Below are positions 32,343 through 42,835 of a DNA stretch of 64,000 nt, piece after piece. The DNA is from Portunus trituberculatus (Eukaryota; Arthropoda; Malacostraca; Decapoda; Portunidae), in contig NC_059304.1 of the NCBI RefSeq assembly GCF_017591435.1, forward strand, positions 32,401,443 to 32,465,442. Direction: 5' to 3'. Each line of letters starts with the position of its first letter. Positions within the stretch are counted from its first letter, which is position 1. A model generated the notes under the pieces. It worked only from the letters and a program-made list of their open reading frames with translations, did not search any database and was not told the origin of the DNA. A program made the translations under genes and the position numbers.

Positions 32343-35130
32343 TTATGCTCGTGTGGTCCCGTCTCCATATCTACACTTATCCAATTTTTCTTTAAAACTA
32401 TGTACACTCTTTGCTGATACCACTTCCTCACTCAAACTGTTCCAAGTCTCAACACATCTTTGGGAAACTAAATTTTTAACATCTCTCAGACATCGTCCCT
32501 TCCTTAGTTTCTTACTATGCGATCTTGTGCTTCTAAAGTCATATTCTTCTCTCAGGATCAGTTTCTCATTATCCACTTCATCCATTCCGTTAATCAATTT
32601 ATAAACTTGTATCAGATCCCTCTCTCTCTCTGCTCCAAGGTTGGTAGATCCATTGCCTTTAGTCTCTCCTCATATGCCATCCCTTTAAATTCTGGAACCA
32701 TTCTTGTAGCCATTTTTGTAGTCTCTAATTTTCTTATGTGTTTCTTTTATGGGGAGTCCACACAACTCCTGCATATTCCAATCTAGGTCTTATTTTAGTA
32801 CTTATCAATTTCTTCATCATTTCCTTGTCCATATAGTGAAATGCTACTCCAATATTCCTTAGCAAATTATACGCCTCTGAAAATTCTATCAATATGGCTA
32901 ACCGGTTGATTATTTTCTTCCATTGTCACTCCCAAGTCCTTTTCCTTTTTACTTTTTCTAGTTCTACTCCATCTCCCATCTTATAGATTCCCACTGGTCG
33001 TCTTTCACTTTTTCCCATTTCCATGACATGGCTTTTGTCCACATTGAATTCCATCTCCCATTTTTGCTCCATTTCCAGATCTTGTTTAAGTCTTCCTGTA
33101 GTATTTCACAATCCTCTTTTGTTTAATGACTCTGCACAGTTTCGCATCGTCCGCAAACAGATTTATGTAGCTGTTCACTCCTCTGGCATGTCATTTATAT
33201 ATACGAGAAAAGTATTGGTGCCAATACTGACCCCTGTGGCACTCCGCTGTCTACTGTTCTCCACTTGGACTTCATATCTTTAACTATCGTCCTTATTTCT
33301 CTCCCTTAAGTAATTCTTCATCCATCTCAATGTGCTTCCTTTAAGCCACCCTTCTCCTCTAACTTCCATAGTAATCTTTCATGTGGCACTTTATCAAAAG
33401 CCTTTTTAGATCTAAATAAATACAGTCAACCCATCCTCTCTCTCTGTACTTTATCAACTATTCTAGAGTAGAAACTCAATAAATTTGTCACACATGACCG
33501 ACCTTTTCTAAAACCAAATTGGCTATTTGATAATATTTTGTTGTCTTCAAGAAACTCGATCCATTGCTTCTTTATTACTTTTTCACACATCTTGCATATT
33601 ACACTAGTTAGTGATACCGGCCTGTAATTTAAAGGTTCTTCCTTCCTTCCGCTCTTATATATGGGAACCACCTCAGCTCTTTTCCACTCCACTGGCACTG
33701 TTCCATTTTCTATTGAGCATTTTATGATGTTGTATATTGGACTTGCTAGTTCTTCCCTACATTCTTTCAGTATTCTGCCTGAGACTTCATCCGTCCCATT
33801 GCCTTTTCCTCATCCAATTCCGTCATCAACTTTTTATTTCAAGCTTGGTTACTTTAATCTCTTTCATATAGACAGTCTCTATTACCCTGTGGTCTTTCAA
33901 ATTTGGATTCCTTAGTAAAGACCTCATGAAATTTACTATTTAACAGTTCTGCCATACTTTTGGGTCTTCCACCATTCCGTTTTCTCCTTTTAACCTTTCT
34001 ATTGTTTCTTTTTGTCTTATTTTTCCATTTATGAATCTGTAGAACAATTTTGGTTGTTCCTTACATTTTTCGACAATGTCCTTTTCATAGTTCTTTTCTT
34101 CTTCCTTTCTCACCTTAGCATATTCATTTCTTGCTGTTTTGAAGTTTTCCTTATTTTCTGGATTTCTGTTTCTTCTCCACCTTTTCCATGCTCCATCTCG
34201 TTTCTCCTTTGCCCTAGCACATCTTGCATTAAACCAATCTTTCTTTCCTTCTTCTTTAGGTCTATATTTCGAACATATTCCTGACCCCAGTTTTGTATAT
34301 TTCCAAAAATAAGTTATATTTCTCTTGAACCGTTAATGAGTTTTCCATCTCCTCCCAGTTTACGTTTTAAAATAGTTCTTGAGATTCTCAATATCAGCCT
34401 TTCTGTAATTTAATCGGTCTCCTTTGTATGATTCATCTCTATCTTCCTTTCCTTCTTCTATATCCATCTCTAATATTACATGGTCACTCTTTCCCAATGG
34501 GCACTTGTATCTTATATCATCGTTAATTGGTATATCCCTTGTAAAACTAGGTCTAATCTTGCCGGCTCATCGCTTTCCTCTGAATCTTGTGTTTTCCTTT
34601 ACTCTTTGGACCATCAAATTATCTATCATTAGGTTCAGGAATCTATCTCCCAGGCATCTTCCCCATACCACTTTCATAATTTTCCCAGTCTACCTCCTTA
34701 CAGTTGAAATCTCCTATCAATATCACTTTTCTCCTTTCCTTAATGATTCTTGTAAGACTCCTTATTGTGTCATCTATCATGTCTCTATATTCTTGGTTAG
34801 TCCATGAGTTTGTTTTGGTGGCACATATGTTCCAATGATTGTTAACTCCTTTTGTTAATATGCATCTTAACATACAGTATTTCTGATTTTCCTTCCCAAA
34901 CTCCACTTGATTTACCACTATCTCCTTCCTTAACATCATCATGACTCCTCCTCCTTTACCCACTCTCTCTCTCCTCCATATATTATACCTTTTATCTATG
35001 TCTATTTTATTGCCTCATTTAACTTTGTTTCCACCAGGCATACAATATCTGGTTCTTCTTTCTTTATGTAATCTCTTAATTCTAATTTACTAGATAAAAT
35101 CCCATCTATGTTTGTATACATCATTTTTAA
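32343..35130 (-). pseudogene. LINE-A2 endonuclease and reverse transcriptase region
   Basis: 34963-34643 is the endonuclease (TKTNSWTNQEY, GDFNCKEVDW), 33698-33426 the RT fingers and palm start (EWKRAEVVPIY, LNYRPVSLTS, QFGFRKGRSC), and 32597-32343 the extreme C-terminus (LILREEYD, CVETWNSLSEEVVSAKSVHSF to the natural stop). FADD coding lies near 33150 in a shifted frame. Like A1, it has five T instead of six at the LKKAFDKV codons. Confidence 0.87.
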
Positions 35131-35148
35131 TCTCTTGTTCTTATCATT

Positions 35149-36181
35149 TTAGTTAAACTTGCTCCATTCTTTTCTCTTCTTTCTTTTTATATACCATTTC
35201 CTTATCCTGTCTCCTATAATTCTCCAAAAAAATGCCTTCTTCTCCTCCTCTGACCTTTCATTATTTTTTTCTCTTGCTTCTGCCACCAGTTCATTGTGTC
35301 TCTTCCTTTCCTCCTCGTTTCTATTTTTCTTTATATATATATCTTTGCAACCTTCTGTTTCTCTGAGTTTCGTTTTTCTATATAGTACTTCTTCTGCTGC
35401 TGCTTGTGATTTTAGTAATATCTTAATTGGTCTCACTGTTCCTTCTTGATATGGTCCCATTCTATGGATTTCTTCTACTTCCTCTTCTAAGTTCTGTCTA
35501 TCCTCGTCATTCAGATGTTTTAGTAGGTCTTTACTGATTTCATTTCGTCTTTTTCCTTCTTGGTCTATATTTAACATTTTTTCTTTCAGTCCAAAAATAA
35601 TTACACTCTTCTTTTTTCCGCAATTTCTCTTACTAAATTTTCTTTTTCTTGAGGACTCCTATCATTTTGCTTGTCATATTTTCATCTCTTTCTTTTAACT
35701 GTTCTTGAAATACTTCTTGAAATGATTCCTTGTCTTTCTTATCTTGGATTCTCCATGCTTGTACTTCTTTTTAATCACGTCTTGTACTCTTTCTTCTTCT
35801 TTGTTAACTAGATCTTTTAGCTTTTCTTTTTCTTTCTCGGCTTTACCGAGTCCTTCTTCCATCAATTTCTTATAGTTCGCTATTTGGACTTTTAATTCTT
35901 CATTTTCGGTTCTTAGCCTAGTTTCGTTTTCTTCCACTCTTTTATCCTTTCTTTCAATTTCTGGAGCTCTTTATCCTGTTCTTCATTCTCTTCATTCCCA
36001 TACTCTCCTTTATCAATTTATCTAATTTACGTTCGATAGTTAAGACTCTATCAAATAGTGAAGTTTGCGCCGTATCAAAGCCTTCAAATTCTCCTCCTCC
36101 CTCACCAACATTGTCATCATCAGCTTTCATTCTTTCCCTTGTCACATACCTGCATTTAGATGGAATATCTTTCTCACTCAT
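35149..36181 (-). pseudogene. LINE-A2 N-terminal coiled coil and RRM-like region
   Basis: The start ATG is at 36181. 36181-35954 reads MSEKDIPSKCRYVTRERMK and an acidic segment, then 35937-35695 the coiled coil (ENETRLRTENEELKVQIANY). 35577-35149 (142 codons) has the RRM-like part with GPYQEGTVRPIKILLKSQ, then KDIYIKKNRNEEERKRHNEL. Three indels separate the pieces. This copy gives the most complete view of the LINE-A N-terminal protein. Confidence 0.85.
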
Positions 36182-36308
36182 TATTATTTAACACTGTATT
36201 CATGAAAGGAAAATGAGTCCACACTTATCGCCCAGGCCACTGTAAACCCAAACAAAGGTAGTGAAGATCAGCTGATTCTCGGGAGCGACGGTATCGTGTG
36301 TTCCTCTG

Positions 36309-36309
<1 letters not shown>

Positions 36310-36350
<41 letters not shown>
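36310..36350. repeat. (TG)n between LINE-A2 and LINE-B3
   Basis: About 20 GT units joining the A2 5' end to the B3 3' tail (ATTTACCTAATTGTATTTACC). Equivalent to 20850-20877 between A1 and B2, but longer. Confidence 0.96.
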
Positions 36351-36352
<2 letters not shown>

Positions 36353-38175
36353 TTACCTAATTGTATTTACCTAATTGTAACATACGGAAAAGAGCTATGC
36401 TCGTGTTGTCCCGCTCCATATCTATTAATGTCCAGCTTTTTCTTAAAATCATGAATATTCCTTGCTGACCACTTCCACGTCTAAACTATTCCATGCTTCC
36501 ACCCTTCTATGAGGGAAGCTATATTTTTCACATCTCTCCTATAAGTGGCCATTTTAGTTTTTTCCCATGCCCTCTCGACATTCTTTCATTCCACATACAC
36601 AGATCTTCCCTATCCATTTTTTCCATGCCAATCATCACTCTGTATATTGCTATCAGGTCTCCCTTTCTTCTGTTTTCCAGGGTCGGAAGTTGCATTCTTT
36701 TCAGTCTGTCTTCATAAGTCAAATCTCTTAAGTCAGGCACCATTTTGTTGCAGCCCTCTGTACTTTCTCTAGTTTCCTTATGTGTTTCTTTAAGTTCGAG
36801 CCCACTGTATTGTTGCATATTCAAGCCTCGGTCTTATCATTGCAGTAATTATTTTCTTCATCATTTCTTCATCTAAATATACGAACGCCACTCTTATGTT
36901 CCTCAATAAGTTCAATACTTCTCAATTATTTTGTTTATATGTCTCTCTGGCGATAGGTCATTGGTAATTGTCACCCCAAGGTCTTTTTCTTCATGACTGG
37001 TTTTATGTCTTCATTTCCTATCTTGTACATACTCCTGATTCTTCTTTCACTCTTGCCAAACTCTATTTTCTTGCATTTTGTCGTGTTGAACTCCATTTGC
37101 CATGTACAGCTCCATTTCCATATTCTGTCCAAGTCTTCCTGGAGTAGTTCGCAATCTTTGTCACATCTCACTTTTCTTAACAATTTTGCATCGCCTGCAA
37201 ATAGGCTCACATAACTGGACACCCCATCCACCATGTCATTTATGTAGACCGCGAACATTACTGGTGCCAACACTGATCCCTGTGGAACTCCACTCTCCAC
37301 CAAGCCCCATTCTGATGGTCTGTCCTTAATTATTGTTCTCATTTCTCTTCCTACCAAAAGTCTTCCATCCATTTTAGTAAACTGCCATGCACTCCTCCTA
37401 CCATTTCAAGTTTCCAGATCAGTCTCTGTGTGGTACCTTATCAAAGGCCTTTTTAAATCCAGATATATTCCATCAGCCCAACCATCTCTTTCCTGTATTA
37501 CATCTATCACCCTCGAATAGTAACATATCAGGTTTGTCGCATGAACGCCTTTTCTAAAACCAAATTGACACTCACAAAGTATGTCATTTTTCTCCAAGAA
37601 GTCTGTCCATCTATTCTTCACCACCCTCTCACACATCTTAGCTACCACACTTGTAAGTGACACTGGTCTATAGTTCAATGGGTCTCTTGTTACCTGATTT
37701 ATAGATTGGGACAATGTTAGCTCTTTTCCAGTCTTGGGGCACTACACCTTCCCTTAATGAGGCATCAATTACTTCACAAACTTTTTCTGCCAGTTGCTCC
37801 TGCATTCTCTTAAAATCCATCCTGATACCCCATCAGGTCCCACAGCTTTTCTCACTTCTAAACTCCCCATCATATTCTTGATCTCCTCCACAGTTACTTG
37901 AAACTCCTTCATAATCCCTTTCTGTTCCATTACCAGTGGTTTGTCAAAAGCAGTCTCCTTTGTGAATACCTTCCGAAAGCATCCATTCATAGCCTCTGCC
38001 ATTTCCTGGGATCTTCACTGCATACTCCATTTACTTCTAAACTTTCAATACTTTCTATTTTTGATGTTGTTGTTCACATGTCTGTAAAAAGCCTTGGTTG
38101 GTCTTTACATTTATCAATTATATCCTTTTCTTGTTTCTTTCTTTCTTCTCTTCTAATCAACACATATTCATTTCT
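36351..38175 (-). mobile_element. LINE-B copy B3, 5' part replaced by LINE-A sequence
   Basis: The direct duplicate of the 3' two thirds of B2. At 38175 (plus strand AACACATATTCATTTCT) the LINE-B sequence stops within the linker and switches to LINE-A 3' sequence (CTCAGACATCTTCC) with at most a few bases of shared sequence at the joint. Confidence 0.92.
36528..38002 (-). pseudogene. LINE-B3 reverse transcriptase with mutated catalytic motif
   Basis: Pieces: 38002-37769 (GPDGVSG), 37714-37406 (LNYRPVSLTS, then RT block with indels at QFGFRKGVH), 37372-36971 (SGVPQGSVLAP) and 36824-36528 (MVPDLRDL). The RT active site reads LFAGDAKLL instead of LFADDAKLL (plus strand TCGCCTGCAAA instead of TCGTCTGCAAA). 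One catalytic Asp is therefore replaced by Gly, and this copy could not be active even without its frameshifts. Confidence 0.9.
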
Positions 38176-38422
38176 CTCAGACATCTTCCTTTCTCTTATT
38201 TTTTACTATGCGATCTTGTGTTTCCTGAAACTCATATTCTTCTCTCAGGATCAGTTTCTCATTATCCACTTGGTTCATTCCCGTTATGCTCAATTTATAA
38301 ACCAGTATCAGATCCCCTCTCTTCTCTTTTCCAGGGTTGGTAGATCCATAGCCTTTAGTCTCTCCTCATATGTCATCCCTTCAAATTCTGTTCTTGTAGC
38401 CATGTTTTGTAGTCTCTGTGTA

Positions 38423-38423
<1 letters not shown>
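38176..38423 (-). mobile_element. LINE-A 3'-region fragment
   Basis: Internal part of the LINE-A C-terminal RT region (plus strand CTCAGACATCTTCCTTTCT to GTTTTGTAGTCTCTGTGTAA). The right edge meets (TG)n at the LINE position where the plus-strand fragment at 31513 meets (AC)n. It lacks the 3' UTR. Confidence 0.88.

Positions 38424-38476
<53 letters not shown>
38424..38476. repeat. (TG)n, 3' tail of LINE-C2
   Basis: About 26 GT units between the LINE-A fragment and the 3' end of C2 (TATTCACCTAGTTGTAATTT). The equivalent tract on the plus strand (31134-31512) holds SINE-1; here there is no SINE. Confidence 0.96.
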
Positions 38477-38478
<2 letters not shown>

Positions 38479-40167
38479 TCACCTAGTTGTAATTTTACAG
38501 GGCCTGGGTATCATACTCGTGTGGCCCCGCCTCCATATCTACACACATCCAACTTTCCTTTAAAACTATGCACACCCTTGCTGACACCACCTCCTCACTC
38601 AAACCATTCCACACCTCCACACATCTTTGTGGGAAACTATATTTCTTCACATCCTTCAAGCATATTCCTTGGCTATCTTTTTACTATGCGATCTTGTAGT
38701 TCTATTTAAGTTTTCCTCTCTCAACATCATTTGCTCATTATCCACTTCATCCAGTCCATTCAACAGTTTATAAACCTGTATTAAATCTCCTCTTTCTCTT
38801 CTTTGTTCCAAGGTAGGCAAATTCATTTCTTTTAATCTCTCCTCATAGGTCATTTCTGCCAATTCCGGAACCATTTTTGTTGCCATTCTCTGCAATCTCT
38901 CCAACTTCCTTATATGCTTCTTTTATAAGGGGACCAAACCACTCCAGCATATTCCAATCTTGGTCTAATTACCATACTAATTAATTTCTTCATCATATCT
39001 TTATCCATATAATGGAAGGCTAATCCAATATTTTTATCAAATTATACGTTTCTCCAAACATCTTATCAATATGAGCCTCAAACTGCCCATGGTCTTGTAT
39101 TATCACTCCCAAATCCTTTTCCTTTTCCACCTTTTTCAACACTACTTCTTCACCCATCTTATATGACCCTCTTGGCCGTCTTCCACTCTTTCCCATCTCC
39201 ATCACATGACTTTTGCTCAGATTAAATTCCATTTGCCACCTCTTGCTCCACTCCCAAATCTTATCCAGGTCTGCCTGTAAAATTTCACAATCTTCTTCAC
39301 TCTTCACACACCTACACAACTTCGCATCATCCGCAAACAAATTAATATAACTGTTTACTCCCTCTGGCATGTCATTAATATATACAAGGAAAAGTATTGG
39401 TGCCAGCACTGAGCCTTGTGGGACTCCACTCTCCACCACCAACCAGTCCGACTTTGCATCCCTTATTACCGTTCTCATCTCCTCCATCTCAAGTAGTTTT
39501 CCATCCACTTTAACACTTTTCCTTTCAGTCCTCCATAAATCTCTACTTTCCATAACAGTCTCTTGTGAGGTACCTTGTCAAAAGCTTTCTTTAAATCCAA
39601 ATATACACAGTCCATCCATCCCTCTCTCTCCTGTATTTTGTCAACCACTCTTGAATAAAAGCTCAGTAGATTTGTTACACATGACCTCCCTTTCCTGAAG
39701 CCAAATTGATGATCCGATAATAACTTATGATCCTCCAGGAACCGTATCCAATATTTCTTTATCACCCTCTCACAAATCTTACCGACCACACTTGTTAGAG
39801 ACACAGGTCTATAGTTAAGAGGCTCTTCCTTACTGCCTCCCTTATAAATGGGCACCACTTCAGCTCTCTTCCACTCTACTGGTACTTCCCCTGTTTCTAA
39901 TGAACACCTTATAATATCATATAATGGATCAATCAATTCTTCTCTACACTCCTTCAATAATTTTCCTGAAACTTCATCTGGTCCCATCGCTTTATCATCT
40001 TTAAGTTCCTCCAACATTTTATATAACTCCTTTTTAGGTATCTTAATGTCATCCATGTGCACATTTCCTTGTACATTCTGTGGCTTTACAAACATTGTTT
40101 CTTCAGTAAATACTTGCTGAAACCTATTATTTAGCAATTCCGCTATATTCTTAGGGTCATCTACTAT
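38477..40167 (-). mobile_element. LINE-C copy C2 (5' part lost in gap)
   Basis: The 3' 1.7 kb of LINE-C, nearly identical to C1 29400-31120 in inverse orientation. It ends at the gap in the codons for GIVDDPKNIAEL. Confidence 0.93.
38656..40137 (-). pseudogene. LINE-C2 reverse transcriptase
   Basis: 40137-39475 (220 codons) has KAMGPDEVSG, EWKRAEVVPIY, LNYRPVSLTS, QFGFRKGRSC and YLDLKKAFDKVPH. 39553-39020 (177 codons) has SGVPQGSVLAPILF, LFADDAKLC and the thumb KDLGVIIQD. 38904-38656 has MATKMVPEL and RRERGDLIQVYKL. A frameshift near 39480-39500 and another near 38930 break it. Unlike C1, it keeps the AAA in GGGAAAGAG, so the palm and thumb are in one frame. Confidence 0.92.
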
Positions 40168-40667
40168 NNNNNNNNNNNNNNNNNNNNNNNNNNNNNNNNN
40201 NNNNNNNNNNNNNNNNNNNNNNNNNNNNNNNNNNNNNNNNNNNNNNNNNNNNNNNNNNNNNNNNNNNNNNNNNNNNNNNNNNNNNNNNNNNNNNNNNNNN
40301 NNNNNNNNNNNNNNNNNNNNNNNNNNNNNNNNNNNNNNNNNNNNNNNNNNNNNNNNNNNNNNNNNNNNNNNNNNNNNNNNNNNNNNNNNNNNNNNNNNNN
40401 NNNNNNNNNNNNNNNNNNNNNNNNNNNNNNNNNNNNNNNNNNNNNNNNNNNNNNNNNNNNNNNNNNNNNNNNNNNNNNNNNNNNNNNNNNNNNNNNNNNN
40501 NNNNNNNNNNNNNNNNNNNNNNNNNNNNNNNNNNNNNNNNNNNNNNNNNNNNNNNNNNNNNNNNNNNNNNNNNNNNNNNNNNNNNNNNNNNNNNNNNNNN
40601 NNNNNNNNNNNNNNNNNNNNNNNNNNNNNNNNNNNNNNNNNNNNNNNNNNNNNNNNNNNNNNNNNNN
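40168..40667. other. Assembly gap, 500 N
   Basis: Fixed-size placeholder between LINE-C2 and the non-LINE region to the right. Confidence 0.99.
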
Positions 40668-41059
40668 TAGGATTCAGATGTATGAGAGCCGCGTACTAGG
40701 TCCCTATGGGGGTGTCTGTGGATACATTTCTGAGGATTACATTGCCTTAGGTGGTGATGCTTGTGCTTGATCTCCGGAAGACCATAGTGATGCTCCTTCT
40801 GTGGTAGTGTGTGTGTCTTTAGTGAATTAGGTGTAAGTGTTATGTGTGTTTTTCCTCTTACATTGGTTCTGCGTCGTGTTTTGTTAAGAGATGTACATGT
40901 GGGGTTTGTTTCTGTTTCAGGTTGTGTTGCACGTCCCTTTGGTTTCAGGATTCATGAGGAAGATGCACGATTACAGTGGGAGAGACGAAATGCTCTCTCT
41001 CTCTCTCTCTCTCTCTCTCTAATGTCATTTGTTTATCCCTAACATACACAACACTTTTA
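40668..41059. other. Unassigned stretch with short (CT)n
   Basis: No recognised gene. It has GT-rich unique sequence, a pyrimidine-rich TTGTTTCTGTTTCAG that would fit a 3' splice site (40907-40921) but no supporting exon, and (CT)n at 40993-41020. A weak 77-codon frame at 40809-41042 has no recognisable domain. Confidence 0.4.
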
Positions 41060-41312
41060 ACAAACTTCAATCCTCTTTCTTTAAAATCCAAACTCTTCCT
41101 TCTCAACTCCTATACCCATTCTTTTAAGTCGCCCTTCCTTTTTCCTAGTATCAACTTCCTTCTTCTTAATTCCAAGCTTCTTCCTTAAACTACTCGACAA
41201 AGGGCAAAGTGTCAAGGCGATACGTGGTGGATTTGAACCTACACGTGAACGTCTGCCCGATCCCACGCTCACCACCTTATCTACTATGCCACCGCCTCCT
41301 ATATTCTTGCTG
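41060..41312 (-). mobile_element. tRNA-related SINE (SINE-3), minus strand
   Basis: The minus strand has a head GGCGGTGGCATAGTAGATAA (A-box region), an extended stem GTGAGCGT/ACGTTCAC and the B-box AGGTTCAAATCCACC at about 41230-41245. The body then continues (CGCCTTGACAC) towards 41060 into an AG-rich tail. The long stem resembles a class II tRNA arm. I recognise this head as a common crustacean repeat. It is flanked on the right by (CT)n. The left boundary is uncertain. Confidence 0.75.
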
Positions 41313-41313
41313 T

Positions 41314-41317
<4 letters not shown>

Positions 41318-41372
<55 letters not shown>
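41318..41372. repeat. (CT)n microsatellite
   Basis: Pure CT dinucleotides adjacent to the 5' end of SINE-3. Confidence 0.97.
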
Positions 41373-41375
<3 letters not shown>

Positions 41376-41518
41376 CATTTTACGTATTCTGTTCTGAATT
41401 ATAAATGAAAAACTAATATCGAGAAGTACAAATAACACCATGATACAGTACATATATATTATAAAGTATATGATAAATATATAAAAATAAATGAATAAAC
41501 AAAATAAATAAACAACCT
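41373..41518. other. AT-rich spacer
   Basis: AT-rich sequence (ATAAATATATAAAAATAAATG) with no feature of note between the (CT)n tract and the 30-bp minisatellite. Confidence 0.6.
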
Positions 41519-42150
41519 CACGATTTTCCTCGATAATATTTTCAATGCGATTTTCCACTATACGATTCTCCTCGATAATATTTTCTGCGATGCGATTTTC
41601 CACGATAATATTTTCACGATGCGTTTTTCCTCGATAATATTTTCCACGATTCGATTTTCCACGATTATTTTCACGATTCGACTTCCACGATAATATTTTC
41701 CACGATTCGATTTTCCACGATAATATTTCCACGATTTGATTTTCCACGATAATATTTTCACGATTCGATTTTCCACGATAATATTTTCCACGATAATATT
41801 TTCACGATTCGATTTTCCACGATAATATTTTCCACAATTCGATTTTCCACGATAATATTTTCCACGATTCGATTTTCCACGATAATATTTTCCACGATTC
41901 GATTTTCCACGATAATATTTTCCACGATTCGATTTTCCACGATAATATTTTCCACGATTCGATTTTCCACGATAATATTTTCCACGATTCGATTTTCCAC
42001 GATAATATTTTCTACGATTCGATTTTCCACGATAATATTTTCCACGATTCGATTTTCCACGATAATATTTTCGCGATGCGATTCTCCTCGATAATATTTT
42101 CCACGATACGATTTTCCACGATAATATTTTCCACGATGCGATTTTCCACG
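41519..42150. repeat. 30-bp minisatellite, about 21 units
   Basis: The unit combines CGATTCGATTTTCCA and CGATAATATTTTCCA, so it is itself a diverged 15-bp dimer. The middle (about 41790-42060) is almost perfect. Both edges carry diverged units (GATGCGATTCTCCTCG, missing bases). The unit length is a multiple of three, so the minus strand stays open for 175 codons (42285-41758) with the 10-residue repeat IIVENRIVEN. I regard that frame as a by-product of the repeat. Confidence 0.95.
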
Positions 42151-42318
42151 AAGCGATTCCTCAATAACGAAGCGGTATAACGATGACGAAACTATTTGAT
42201 TTTTTCCTGGGTTGGTACTGGGCCGAACCCTTCCTCCCCAAGGGTTCATCCCAGTCCCGAGGGTGTGAGAGCAGTGACGAGGCAACCTTGCCGCGCCTCA
42301 CACGGATCGCCATGAGCA
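42151..42318. other. Unique spacer between two minisatellites
   Basis: Contains the palindrome-like AACCCTTCCTCCCCAAGGGTT at 42227-42247 and GCGCCTCACACGGATCGCC. No gene seen. Confidence 0.5.
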
Positions 42319-42835
42319 ATGACCCGCCACACACCACGCCCCAGCCACTGTCATGAAGTGAGTCCTCTCACCAGTAGAGGTCCCTCCTCGTCCTGCCAAT
42401 GTCTGGTGCATAACGCACAGCGTGCCACACACCACACCCCCAGCCACTGACATGAAAGGAGTCCTCTCACCCCTGAAGAACTCCCCTCGTACTGCCAGTG
42501 TCTGGTGTATGGCGCCCAGCGTGCCACACACCACACCTCCAGACACTGGCATGAAGTGAGTCCTCTCACCCCTGAAGGACCCCTCGTACTGCCAGTGTGC
42601 CAGGTGTATGGCGCACAGCGTGCCACACACCACGCCCCAGCTACTGGCATGAAGTGAGTCCTCTCACCCCTGAAGGACCCCTCGTCCTGCCAGTGCCAGT
42701 GTCTGGTGCATGGTGCACAGCGTGCCACACACTACGCCCCAGCCACTGGCATGAAGTGAGCCCTCTCACCTCTAAAGGACTCCCTCGTACTGCCAGTGTC
42801 TAGTGCATGGTGCACAGCGTGCCCTCGTTCATGGC
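42319..42835. repeat. 99-bp tandem repeat, five units
   Basis: GTGCCACACACCAC recurs at 42422, 42521, 42620 and 42722, and a last partial copy follows at 42819. Each unit also has CACTGGCATGAAGTGAGTCC, CTCTCACC and TGTCTGGTG. Spacing is 97-102 bp. Frames on both strands stay open over several units because 99 is a multiple of three. Confidence 0.93.

Larger units (their letters stand above)
32303..36309 (-). mobile_element. LINE-A copy A2, full-length
   Basis: A roughly 4.0-kb minus-strand LINE. The 3' end keeps one TACCTAGTTGTAG motif and only a few GT units. The 5' UTR ends GGGAGCGACGGTATCG before (TG)n. It is the direct duplicate of A1 at an offset near 15.46 kb; in a 330-bp sample I counted one substitution and three one- or two-base indels. 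Confidence 0.93.

Noticed and set aside
5828..40137. Domesticated RT or endonuclease gene
   Set aside because: Each copy retains LINE flanks and has several frameshifts; nothing points to host selection.
40907..40921. 3' splice site
   Set aside because: The pyrimidine tract plus CAG fits, but no exon, partner donor or conserved frame is visible.
41758..42633. Repetitive secreted or structural protein gene
   Set aside because: Open frames are explained by unit lengths of 30 and 99 bp; no signal peptide and no sensible composition.
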